Source: Yponomeuta sedellus (taxonomy: Eukaryota > Arthropoda > Insecta > Lepidoptera > Yponomeutidae). From it: a stretch of DNA of 64,000 bases. The notes beneath the pieces were generated by a model, which saw nothing but the letters and a program-made list of their open reading frames with translations, ran no database searches and was not told the origin of the DNA. The position numbers and the translations under genes were made by a program. Of this stretch, positions 36,901 through 48,900 are shown in pieces. The stretch's first letter is position 1; each line of letters starts with the position of its first letter. Location of the stretch: NCBI GenBank assembly GCA_934045075.1, contig OW203745.1:13922184-13986183 (forward strand), read 5' to 3'.

Positions 36901-39900
36901 GAGACTAACTTTTGAAATACTGCAAAAATATTTCAATAATTTGATTTTGAGTAACAAATGTTGATAAAGCGAAAAATATCTGTCAGGATCATGGCAAGTG
37001 GCAAACGCTGATCTCTGTGTACGCGATACGGGTGTGTGAACATGTTACGGTATGTTATGTTTTTTGTTGATTTGATTTTATTGAAATCAAATAAATAAAT
37101 ATCATAAAATAAATGAATATGAATCATTCTAGGTTCTCCGTTGAGGAGATGCTGTAACCATTTTCTTTTTCCCAGATCTAACTAATCACCTTACTTTTCC
37201 GTAATCAGATCTTATCAGAAAGTTCTGCTAAAGATCTCAATAAAACAGATTAAATAAGGCGACACCCGAATATTTTCTAATATCCGTTGTGAAGATCTAG
37301 TGTCTGAAGGGTCACTAGAATTTGGGTACTTTGCTGTGCCTTCTAAGAACTTGTCACCAAGTTTCACCAAAGATCTCATAAATACTAATCGAATAAGTAC
37401 AAACTCAAACGGTCTACTGCTATCCGTTGAGGAGATCCCATACACACCTTCCAGCGCTCTCACCAGACCATGCTCCCCAAGTTTAAACAAAGATCTCATC
37501 AATACCGATCAAATAAGACCCTAACTAAAAGATTTTACTGTAGAAAACCAATTAAAAATATTTACTGTCAGTTTTCGTTAAATACTCAGTAGAAACTGGT
37601 ATTTATGGTTATTTACTCTCGGGCGGATAATTACTAAGTAAGAATCTTTAACAATCTCTCAATAATTAATGAAATAAGTCCATCAAAAAAAAATTATTTT
37701 CTTGAGATATACTTATTTCGTTCTTTCGTCAAAAAAGAATGAAAGATATTGAATATAGTCCTGAGGCTCGTGAGTAAAAATGGATTTAACGGTAATGCAA
37801 TCTATTTTAGCGAACGAAAACCCCAATAAACGTATTTACCCTCATAAATACCCGTCGGGTAGATTCAATGGGAATATTCCCGCGAATCTACCCATTTCGG
37901 GTAAATACCCGGGTAGAATCACAACTCTAGCTGTATCTTTTGATTGCGTTGGCTTAGAAGTTTGATTTTTTCACAGCTTCAAGGGACAGTAGACCTGAGT
38001 AATTGATATAAATTTCAGCTTCATACCTCCACGCGTTCCTGAGAAAAAGGGTCTTGACAGACGGACGGACGGACGGACAGACGGACAACAAAGTGATCCT
38101 ATAAGGGTTCCGTTTTTTCCTTTTGAGGTACGGAACCCTAAAAATGACTAAGTTTATTGTAGTAAACTTATGAATTAAAATACAACTCGATCTAATTATG
38201 GATGGATGAGTACACGCGCATTGATAGCTTGTTGAATAAGTACTGAGGTGATTTTAGTGATACATTGTAAGTGTGAAAATGTATTGGTGTCAATGCTGAG
38301 GTGACAATATGATGATGTGCGTACTTTGCCCGTACATGCTCCCGGGCGGGAAATAGGGGAAAAGTAGAAGGTAAGATGATATGGATGATTTTACTTTTAA
38401 CATGGTTATTGAAATTGACGTATCATCTTACTAAACTATGTGAATGAATTACACGTTTAATGAGTTTAAATACTAAGTTGTTAGTGTTTCTAAATGATTG
38501 CTTCAATGGTAGGAAAAACTACTCTATGGTGGAGCGGAGAGGTGGCTCTATGGTTTGAATTTACACGTAACACTTCTGGCTCCTGGACCTTATCACTGAT
38601 TTCAAAGGTAGCACTATTTACTTTTCCTATTTCACTGCATTCGTTAAAGCTTTCATTGATGCGTCCACTAATAGTTTTCATCTGAGTACACTGACACTGA
38701 TTTTTGATAAATCATTTATTTACATAAGACACACACACGTATACAAGGTGAAGCCATAGGAATCTAGTTACAAGTCACAGCACGAACAAAATCATAAACA
38801 AACAAAACAGTACCATAGGTACATGAAAAGCGAAACACACAGACAACTAGCCATACACGGTACGGCAATGTACCCGGGCAATGTACTGGACTAAGAGTGA
38901 CCAACGTAGGTGTCGCATCGTGTGTCATATGATGACGATGATGCCTCGTACCCATCAGGGTACGAGGCTTGAAACATTTGAAGGCATCCGTTTGCCCGCA
39001 GATCCCCGTGTCGGCGGTGGAGATGCCTGGCGGGGCTGAAGGCGCGGGCTTCCTCGACGTACAGTTCGGGGCGCTCGAGCCGGGGGCCCTGCGGGATACG
39101 CCGCCGCCTAAACAGGTAAGGCACCGAATTCCGGCCACACGGTCTATCAAACAGATACCACACCGGACTCCGCCACGGTTTCTCGCGAACAGGTACCGCA
39201 CCGTAGTCCGGCCGCTCGGTTTCTTAAACGGGTACAGTGCTACACAAGAAATAAGTCTCGCGGATGTACCTGCGCAGATGACCAAATTTCGGATGTGCGG
39301 CAAGTTGATCGACCAATCAGATAGTTTCATTTTATGGCAGGCCGCGCGCCTTTGTTGCTATTGGTTGATTCAACGTCATCGATGCAGGTGACTATTAGTT
39401 TGGCAATATTAGCGTGAGCGAAATAGGTAGCGCTACTGCGGCAATCAATTCTGCACCTTAACCGCATTGGTTAAAGATCATATTGAATGTACATATAGCT
39501 TCGGGTACTTTCGTTACACTTCTTCCTAGTCTGCGCGAACGTAGATTCCCGAAGGCACTTTTATGATGTGTAGTACTGTACCGCACCGGACTCCGGCCAC
39601 TCGGTCTCTCAAACAGGTACCGCACTGGGCCTAGATTATGCTAATGCATTGTGGTACAATTACAGCTGCATGAAAGTGGCGATTGATTTCGTTGCACGTA
39701 CATCGAACGTTCTAGGCGTCAATGGTATGAAAAAACATCCCACGAAACCTGACCATATATCTGTCATTGTACTGTAATGCACTAATCTACTCCGGCCACG
39801 GAATCTCGTAATACTGGAGGTAGTGAAGTTCTGAGTACCTGTTTAAGATGCGCTAGATTAATACAAGTCGTAAAGAGTAGATGTTGGCGACAGGCCTTTT

Positions 39901-42900
39901 TATTGTTTATATTTTCTTTTAATACATCTTTTTTACTATTGTCAGCTTTAAAAATTTGAGTGTTTACGATCAGTTCTAGTTCTAATGTCCTTGACTGAAA
40001 AAGAATGCTACTAAAGTACGTTTTTGTAACAAATACGATGTGTTTTGTAACATTAAATAATTTTAATAATATTAATAACTCCGTCCGCAGCAGCTGCCGG
40101 CCGCCGAGCCGGCGCCGGCGCCGGCGCTGGAGCCGGCCGCGGCTGACGTCACCAACAACAGCTATTCCAACGCGACCAGCATGGTGAGTGCTCCACCGAC
40201 TATACAGGCCCTCCCACGGCTATATGTATAGCCAACATTATGTTATTTAGCATCATATGATGAAGCCTTTCGATCGGTATGATAAAAAATCATCACCATC
40301 ATCAACTCATTATGTCTCCACCGAGGGATACGGGTCTCTTCCCAGAGGATATAGGCTATAGGTATAGGCCAATAGGCCATACTTCTTCACCACGGGGACC
40401 AAGTCCGGATTGGTGGAGGCTTGCAAGACTGGTGGCTGGTCTTACTTTCAGAAGTTTTCAAGCCGCCCTAAGGCCTCTGACCTTCCTAAGGCCTAACCTG
40501 CTTGCTATGAAGAAAGAGCGTGCCCCAGCAGTGGGTACATACAAGGGTTGATATCGAAAGGAGCATCATCTATCAATATTCAATATTCTTAGACTGTATC
40601 TAATCATGGCTAGAAGAGCCGATGGCAGGTAAGAAAAGGATTAAAAGAAATATCTAGTTTTTACGAGTCTACCGCAGCCCTGTGTAAGAAATGACGCAAC
40701 TTTATAAAACTTAGGCCTTTTAAATTTGTCACAGGCTGGAATGTCTGTGACATGTTTTTGGATACTTCTGTCTAGTTCGTAACATTGTTATTTTTTTCGT
40801 TGCAGCTGAGTGAAAGCCTCTCAGTAGTAGACCCCACGCCAAACAGCCAACCGCAGCCCACCGTCGAGCCCACTGTCACAAATAACACCCCCTGTAAGTA
40901 CGCTTTCCTTGATTTAATTTGAACTTATTTTATTCGAGATAACAAACAGTTATACAACAAATATTAGAGTAACTTATCATTAGTATAATTGTGGGGCAAA
41001 AAGGCTAGGTACTATAACATTATAGATTATTTAAATGCTGTGTGGTGTCGGTCTAGAGAATAGCACCAACCCAAATTCTTCCCGCGGGTGTCGTAAAAGG
41101 CGACTAAGGGACACAAACCGGGGTGTGGGCAGCAGCGCCCCCTGCAGTACAATTTCACCGAACTGCGATCCCCAACCCGCATGCCCAGCGTGGGGATTAT
41201 GGGCATTATCCCCTATGATAGCACAACGTGGCGCTCTTTAGGGGAGGGTTATGTCCAGCAGTGGACTAGTATAGTCTGACGACGAAATGACAGAGATGTC
41301 TGGACTTAATGCCAGTTCAATGCATTTGTAGTAGGTTGTAGAGTTAAACAGTGTTAATTCACGATCAAAAGACTCTGAAAAGACTAAGTTTCTAGTTTCT
41401 TAGTTTATCACCAGGAGTTGTGCACCAGTGATTGCGAAGGGATCAGCTCGTACTCGGCCACTGCTGGACATAGGCCTTCTGCGCGGCACGCCACTTTCCG
41501 TTCTCGGCCATCCTCATCCAGCCACCGCCAGCCTCAAATGGCCCAGCGAGCCTGATAGCGTCCTACGCCGCCTTTACCAATTCGTGGTCTCCACTCTAGA
41601 ACCTATGCGTCCATCGACCGTCGGTTCTTCGGTGATCGACCCACTATCGAGCAATAAGGCCGCAAATTGTACTGTATCCTTGTAATTACTTTTTGTTTGT
41701 GTTTTCCTGGGGTAAAATAAAGAATATTGTTATCTTATGTTATCACTCGCTAATAGTCAAGTATGTTTGTTTGTTGCTTGCAGCGCTGGAGAAGCTTTCG
41801 TCGAGCATGAAGCAGCTGGCCGTGTCGGCCGCGCCGCCCGCGCCCGCGCACCACGCATACGCGCCGCGCCCCAAGGTGGTGAGTACACCCCGCGCGCCAC
41901 GCATACGCGCCGCGCCCCAAGGTGGTGAGTACACCCCGCGCGCCACGCATACGCGCCGCGCCCCAAGGTGGTGAGTACACCCCGCGCGCCACGCATACGC
42001 GCCGCGCCCCAAGGTGGTGAGTACACCCCGCGCGCCACGCATACGCGCCGCGCCCCAAGGTGGTGAGTACACCCCGCGCGCCACGCATACGCGCCGCGCC
42101 CCAAGGTGGTGAGTACACCCCGCGCGCCACGCATACGCGCCGCGCCCCAAGGTGGTGAGTACACCCCGCGCGCCACGCATACGCGCCGCGCCCCAAGGTG
42201 GTGAGTACACCCCGCGCGCCACGCATACGCGCCGCGCCCCAAGGTGGTGAGTACACCCCGCGCGCCACGCATACGCGCCGCGCCCCAAGGTGGTGAGTAC
42301 ACCCCGCGCGCCACGCATACGCGCCGCGCCCCAAGGTGGTGAGTACACCCCGCGCGCCACGCATACGCGCCGCGCCCCAAGGTGGTGAGTACACCCCGCG
42401 CGCCACGCATACGCGCCGCGCCCCAAGGTGGTGAGTACACCCCGCGCGCCACGCATACGCGCCGCGCCCCAAGGTGGTGAGTACACCCCGCGCGCCACGC
42501 ATACGCGCCGCGCCCCAAGGTGGTGAGTACACCCCGCGCGCCACGCATACGCGCCGCGCCCCAAGGTGGTGAGTACACCCCGCGCGCCACGCATACGCGC
42601 CGCGCCCCAAGGTGGTGAGTACACCCCGCGCGCCACGCATACGCGCCGCGCCCCAAGGTGGTGAGTACACCCCGCGCGCCACGCATACGCGCCGCGCCCC
42701 AAGGTGGTGAGTACACCCCGCGCGCCACGCATACGCGCCGCGCCCCAAGGTGGTGAGTACACCCCGCGCGCCACGCATACGCGCCGCGCCCCAAGGTGGT
42801 GAGTACACCCCGCGCGCCACGCATACGCGCCGCGCCCCAAGGTGGTGAGTACACCCCGCGCGCCACGCATACGCGCCGCGCCCCAAGGTGGTGAGTACAC

Positions 42901-45900
42901 CCCGCGCGCCACGCATACGCGCCGCGCCCCAAGGTGGTGAGTACACCCCGCGCGCCACGCATACGCGCCGCGCCCCAAGGTGGTGAGTACACCCCGCGCG
43001 CCACGCATACGCGCCGCGCCCCAAGGTGGTGAGTACACCCCGCGCGCCACGCATACGCGCCGCGCCCCAAGGTGGTGAGTACACCCCGCGCGCCACGCAT
43101 ACGCGCCGCGCCCCAAGGTGGTGAGTACACCCCGCGCGCCACGCATACGCGCCGCGCCCCAAGGTGGTGAGTACACCCCGCGCGCCACGCATACGCGCCG
43201 CGCCCCAAGGTGGTGAGTACACCCCGCGCGCCACGCATACGCGCCGCGCCCCAAGGTGGTGAGTACACCCCGCGCGCCACGCATACGCGCCGCGCCCCAA
43301 GGTGGTGAGTACACCCCGCGCGCCACGCATACGCGCCGCGCCCCAAGGTGGTGAGTACACCCCGCGCACCACGCATACGCGCCGCGCCCCAAGGTGGTGA
43401 GTACACCCCGCGCCCCGGCCGGGGGTGTGCGACTATACCCCGCGTCCTAAGGAGGGGAGTATTACCCGCCTCCGCGCGTCAAGTTGGGGAATACACTCCG
43501 CGCCCCTGACGTGGGAGTACGCCTCGCGCCCCAAGGTGGGGAATGTAGCCTGCGTCCTAAGGTGGAGAGTACACGCCGCGACCCAAGGTGGTGAATATAC
43601 CACGCGTCCCAAGGTGGGGAGTGCTACCCACCTCCGGGCGCCAAGGTGGGGGGGGAGTACATCCAGCGCCCTAGGGTGGGAAGTACATCCCACGTCCCAA
43701 GGTGTTAAGCCTGCGTCCGCGCGCCACGGTGGGAGTTCATCCCGCGCCCCAAGAAGCTCCCCATCTTCAGCAACCTTCCATCGTAGGTTGTTGTTTGGGA
43801 CGCGGAGTAAGTGCACCCCGCGTCCCACGGTGGTGAGTGCACAGTGACTCAATGCACAACGTCTCGCCGCCAGACTGTGGGGCAGTCGGTGTCGGTGGCG
43901 CCGCAGGCTGCGTCGGTGTCGCAGGCTGCGGCCGCGTCGCAGTCGGTGTCGCAGTCGGTGTCGCAGCAGAACGTGTACGCGCACCACGCCGCGCACCACC
44001 CGCCCGCCGCCGTCTACGGCACCAACGTCTACGCGCCGCAGGTCAGCTTACATGAAGAGAGAGAGAGAGAGAATGGCAGAATTGAGTTTTTAGAGCAAAA
44101 CGTTAATTATTAATAAAAGATCTCTTAAGTAACACAAAGGAAGCAATTTTGATTTGGTTAATACTTACATATTACTTGTTTTTAACTTAACTTATTTTAT
44201 AATTTAATATTGTATCGTAACATCCACCTGCCTTAACTCCTGCTCTAAATTACAACCATAGAGCCGGGGAGTGCTGAAAACCAGCGTTGGTAACTACTTA
44301 GTGGTAACCGACATGTTAGCTGAGCTCTCTCCTTTTACCAAAATGGTTAGACGCAGTCTAAACAAAACAATGTTGATTGTCTGTTGATACTATTTTTGTT
44401 AATTATTATGTCTTTTGGTAATAACCGATTTCTATTCTATTCAGAACGGGAGAGTAAAGCGTTGTTCATATTGCATTTTCATCACTATTTTCGCTTTTTC
44501 ATCTAAATTGAATGAAAACTTGATTCTGAATGTAAGTTTAAGACGATATAATGTAAGCCTGAGTAGGTAAGGATTATGATGTCTTGCTATTTGCTTTGTA
44601 TTTTTTTAATTTTTCATACAAATTTGGTGAAAAAACGTACACATGTTTTTGTTGACATAGAACGTTTTGCAATATGAACGACGATAGGTGGTGTCTAATG
44701 TATTACATTTAAGAGGACTTGAGAAAAGATGGTCAGAGTGGAGTTTTTGTTCCCGTTGCCTTTTTCTCCACTACACTACGGCCCGAAGGCAGCGGCTTTC
44801 ACTTTCATGTTACATTGTACTTTGACATTCATCAAACAGAATGTAAATTCTTTACGTTGGAATAATTGAATTGAGTAAGACAAGAGCGCTTTAGAATAGA
44901 ATAGAAAGTGTTTGTTGACAAAATTAAAACAAAGGGTTTAGGCACAGCGTTATGCAAACAAGTCACATGTTAGTGTAACACCAGTAATTACTTTTAGCGA
45001 AAAGGCCGCCGATAGTACCTTACTATGTTATTGTCCCATGTGTACTTCCTGGTGTACATGCCATAAAAAATATTCTATCGAATATCCATCTAGCGAAACC
45101 AAGCGAATAAAATGTTATAGTTCTTTTTACAGATTAAATTTGCAATTAGATAAATAGATAGAGAACACTTTATTAAGGTCTGCGCAGACGAGGGACTTTT
45201 GTCCCCAAGGGACAATAGTCCCTGAATCTTAAAAAATGTCCTCCGAGTACTTGTCGCGGACTCAACGCCTACGGTGTGCGGTCATTTAATGCCCGAAAAT
45301 TAAGTGAAGCGTACGCTATGAAAGCGAATATTCTGAGATTACATTGTATTGTAATTTACATGAAGTTGAAAAAGAAAAGGCGTTCTAAAAGAACCGAACT
45401 TTCGTCCTGTCTGGTCTCTTGATATCCTCGATAACTTGAGGGACTTTTTGTACGGAGTACTTTTAGTCCTCCGTGTGCGTTATTCCATACAATTTGTAAG
45501 AGGTCTATATCGACGGACAACAAGTACCCGGGAGATAGTCCCTCGTCTGCGCAGGCCTTTACACATAAAAATACTTTTTTTAATCATGATATTTTTTTAC
45601 TAATTATATTTTTTTACTGATGATATTTCTTAACCTAAAAGTACAAAAGGAATTGCAGTCTGACTTACATTGTCTTAAATTTGTAAAACGTAGAACTTAA
45701 ATATTATGGTCTAGCTAATGTAATGGGTGGTTGTCTGCTGCCACAATTAGACTCGCAAGTAGTCTGTAGTAAACTACTATGAATACCGAGCAACTATTAC
45801 TTCACATATGAATAAATCAATGTAACACACAATTTAAGTGATTTATACTTGTGCTTTGGACGAATAAACTTTACCCCTAATTGTTAACTTTTGTATTGTA

Positions 45901-48900
45901 CTGCTTTTAACGTACAAATGTGTAAGCTACATACCTACTGTATTGAACGTAAAGAAAACTGTTCCTGAGCTATGGTCTAGACCTGTATCTCAGGGAACAG
46001 TTTTCTTTTCGAAGATAATTGTTTATATGCAGCTTTGCCTTAAATATTGTAAGTAATACCCCTAAAATGTAAACAAATTGTAAAAAAATTAAAGAAATAA
46101 AGATAATTAATGTTATCTTAACTGAAATCCCCGCAGGTGAACTCCAGCAACGCCTCGCTGTCTGCGCAGCCCGCCATGTCTGCCACCGGCTACCCATCCA
46201 GCGTCACGCTCTCGCAGTACCAGCCCATCATGAACTCCTACCAGGTACCGCTCTTGTTAGATAGCCCAGTTGATAATAGAGAGAGAGTGGACTGTATAAT
46301 GTTCAATTAGAAATAAACGCAAAATGTTTAACTGCACCTCTGCCCCTTCCGGATCGATCAGAAAAAGTAATCAAAAATGGCGGGTCGTCGGTGCTGCTCT
46401 CATACGTTGACCGTGAAGGGCCAACGTGTGCATGCTGTGTCGTAGACAGTTGTAAAAGTAACAGACTAGGGGTAAAATTCCTGTTGGGTGCCGCTGTTGT
46501 GAAAATTGACTAGGGAATGAACTCCTATCAGGTACTGTTCTTGTAAGAGTTCACTAGGGGTAGAATTCCTATTGGGTACCGCTCTTGTAAGAGTTTAGTA
46601 GGGGGTAGAATTCCTATTGGGTACCGCTCTTGTAAGAGTTCAGTAGGGGTAGAATTCCTATTAGGTACCGCTCTTGTAAGAGTTGACTAAGGAGTAGAAT
46701 TGCTATTGGGTACCGCTGTTGTACAAGTTGACTAGGGGTAGAATTCCTATTGGGTACTGTTGTTGTAAAATTTTACTAGAAGATGAACTCCTGCCAGGTA
46801 CCACTCTTGTAAAAGTTGACTAGGGGATGAACTCCTACCAGGTACCCAGTCTTGTAAAAGTTGACTAGGGGATGAACTCCTACCAGGTACCCAGTCTTGT
46901 AAAAGTTGACTAGGGGTTACCACTCTTGGACAAGTTATCTGAGACGGAACTCCTACCAGGTACCGGTCTTGTAAGCGTTAACTAAAACCGAACTCCCAGC
47001 ACGTACCGCTCTTGTAAAAGTTAACCACCTGATTGCGCGCCGCTAACGCCAGTTCACCGTACATTGCAGCAGCAGCAGACGTCGTCGTCGGCGGGGGTTT
47101 ACTCCGGCGCGGCGTTGTACACGCACGCACCCTACACATACCAGCCGCATACCAAGCTCCCCGCCAAAGACGCACAGGTAATGGGGCCTCTAGACGGGCC
47201 ATATTTTCACGAAAATGTGTATCTGCAAATGTGTGGCCGGTAGCATCAGCTATCATTTACGGCTAAACTAAGAAATATTTGACTATATTTTTTTTGGTAT
47301 GGCCGGGATATATTGTGGCATGTTTTTTTGTGTATCCGATGAATTTTTTGTATCCCAGCCATATAGTCGGAGCGATCGCTTTGCAATCGAAAATACTGCA
47401 ATATTTTCTCAGCCTGTCTCGCTTTACGGCCTAAGTGCGTCCCTTTTTCATGCTACGTGAAGTGAAGTCTGAGATTTTTTCGACTAGAGCTATGTTCGTG
47501 TTTGTTTTGTTTCTGTTTATTTTGGGTCGTTCGTGTTTATGTATGAAGCCCGTGTAAAGACAAAATATTGAGTCATATACTGTTGTAGAAATGTTCCCGG
47601 GAATGGCCGGGATATACATTTTCCAGCCATGTGCTGCATTAAAATGTTTTTTGTGTTTTCGGGATATAGTGTAGCCAAATATTTCACAAAAAGTGTAGCC
47701 CGTCTAGAGGCCCCTTAACAAAAAGACGTACCTACATAAACTCCTGTACTCCCGAAAGGATGGTGGAAAAGACTATAATGTACCATGGGCCTGACGAGGG
47801 TTAGTTAGTTAGACCTGAGATTTCCTTTATCAACATTAGTTTTTGCTATGTAAATTTTAACATGACAAGAAGCGCTCGTGGCCTAGTCGAACCGGGTGAT
47901 TGGAATCAATCACTTGAGTTAAGCAACAACGGGCGCGGTCAGGTGCAGGAAGGGTGATCGTCCCGTGACTACCGCTAGTGGCATTTTTCCGAGCGCCTCT
48001 GTGCTTCACAAGGCACGCTAAGCCGTTGGTGCCGGCTGTCATGTAATGACAGTCGTTAAGCCATGTCAGAGGCCTCATGGGCGGCTTGATAACTTCTGAC
48101 AGTAAGGCCAGCCACTGCCTTACGATCCTCCACCAACCTGGACTTGGCCCCCGTGGTGGAGTATGGCCTAGCTAACCTTCCTGCGATGCAGGTGCCCCAG
48201 CAGTGGGGACATGCAAGGGTCGATATCGATATCGTGAAGCTACCTGAGTGTCTGAGGTGTTCACGTCGCCAATCCGCGGTGGGCATACGTGGTAATGAAA
48301 CCCGTATTCTCTATCACTCGCGGTTTATCGATTTTTCCATGGGAATAAGATATATTCCCGCAGCAAAACGTAGCCTGTGTGTTAATCCAGGGTATCAGCT
48401 GACTCCATACCACATGATTATACTATTTTTATTTTTAAAACCTAACTGCAAAGTAGGTAGTCGGGGCTGTAAGTAATGCAATTTGCTTAAGTCAGATGTC
48501 GCTGCCTGTACGTAATACAGAGAATAGTGTAAAGAGGTTCGAAATTTCACTGATGCCGTGAGTCGCCCATTAGCTCAATTGGTAGAGCGCTGGCACGGAT
48601 AGCCAGAGGTTGCGGGTTCGAATCCCGGCATGGGTGAAATTTTTAGCCTCTAAATAGGTTTTTAAATCCATACCAGATTTTATTTAAATCGCTCCAGCCG
48701 TTTAGAAGTGAAGAAGTAACAAACATACACACTCGTAAACGTTCGCCTTTATAATATTAGTGTGATATAGATACCAGTTGCTAGTCTACCTATAACGTAA
48801 GACACCTTGATTGCATGATCCTTATGTTAGTGTATTTCTGATGTCTTAGGCAAACGCTAATATATCTGTGTATCTCCTTTCAGTACGACAGTTCAGTAGC

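Larger units (their letters stand above)
34882..38142 (+). mobile_element. Lepidopteran-type dispersed element, split by a hAT-like insertion
   Basis: The left half opens AAAAACCGGCCAAGTGCGAG and reads CGCACCGAGGGTTCCGTAC. The right half resumes at 37938 and ends AGGTACGGAACCCTAAAAA after a GGACGGACGGACAGAC tract. I recognise this pair of ends as a very common moth and butterfly repeat but cannot name its class. The 2.7-kb element at 35198-37929 sits inside it. Confidence 0.75.
44042..46136. other. Intron 16
   Basis: AT-rich. 44765-44870 shares CCCGAAGGCAGCGGCTT with 33208-33265. 45150-45175 is a GATA-type LINE tail. A MITE lies at 45176-45558 and a 58-bp hairpin at 45951-46008. The acceptor is AAATCCCCGCAG. 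Confidence 0.5.

Noticed and set aside
38764..39330. 188-codon minus frame across exon 12
   Set aside because: Antisense to the conserved exon 12 and to a GC-rich array; no domain.
41035..41241. Frame with SSRGCRKRRLRDTNRG, also present at 56662
   Set aside because: It is part of a dispersed noncoding repeat present in three copies in the window.
41743..43406. Three overlapping minus-strand frames of about 540-549 codons with repeats of RGARGVLTTLGRG type
   Set aside because: They are produced by the stop-free 46-bp array. Because 46 is not a multiple of 3 the same peptide appears in all three frames. The + strand holds a real exon and its donor copies.
43433..43999. 188-codon minus frame rich in R and H
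   Set aside because: It runs over decayed array units and antisense to exon 16. Composition artefact.
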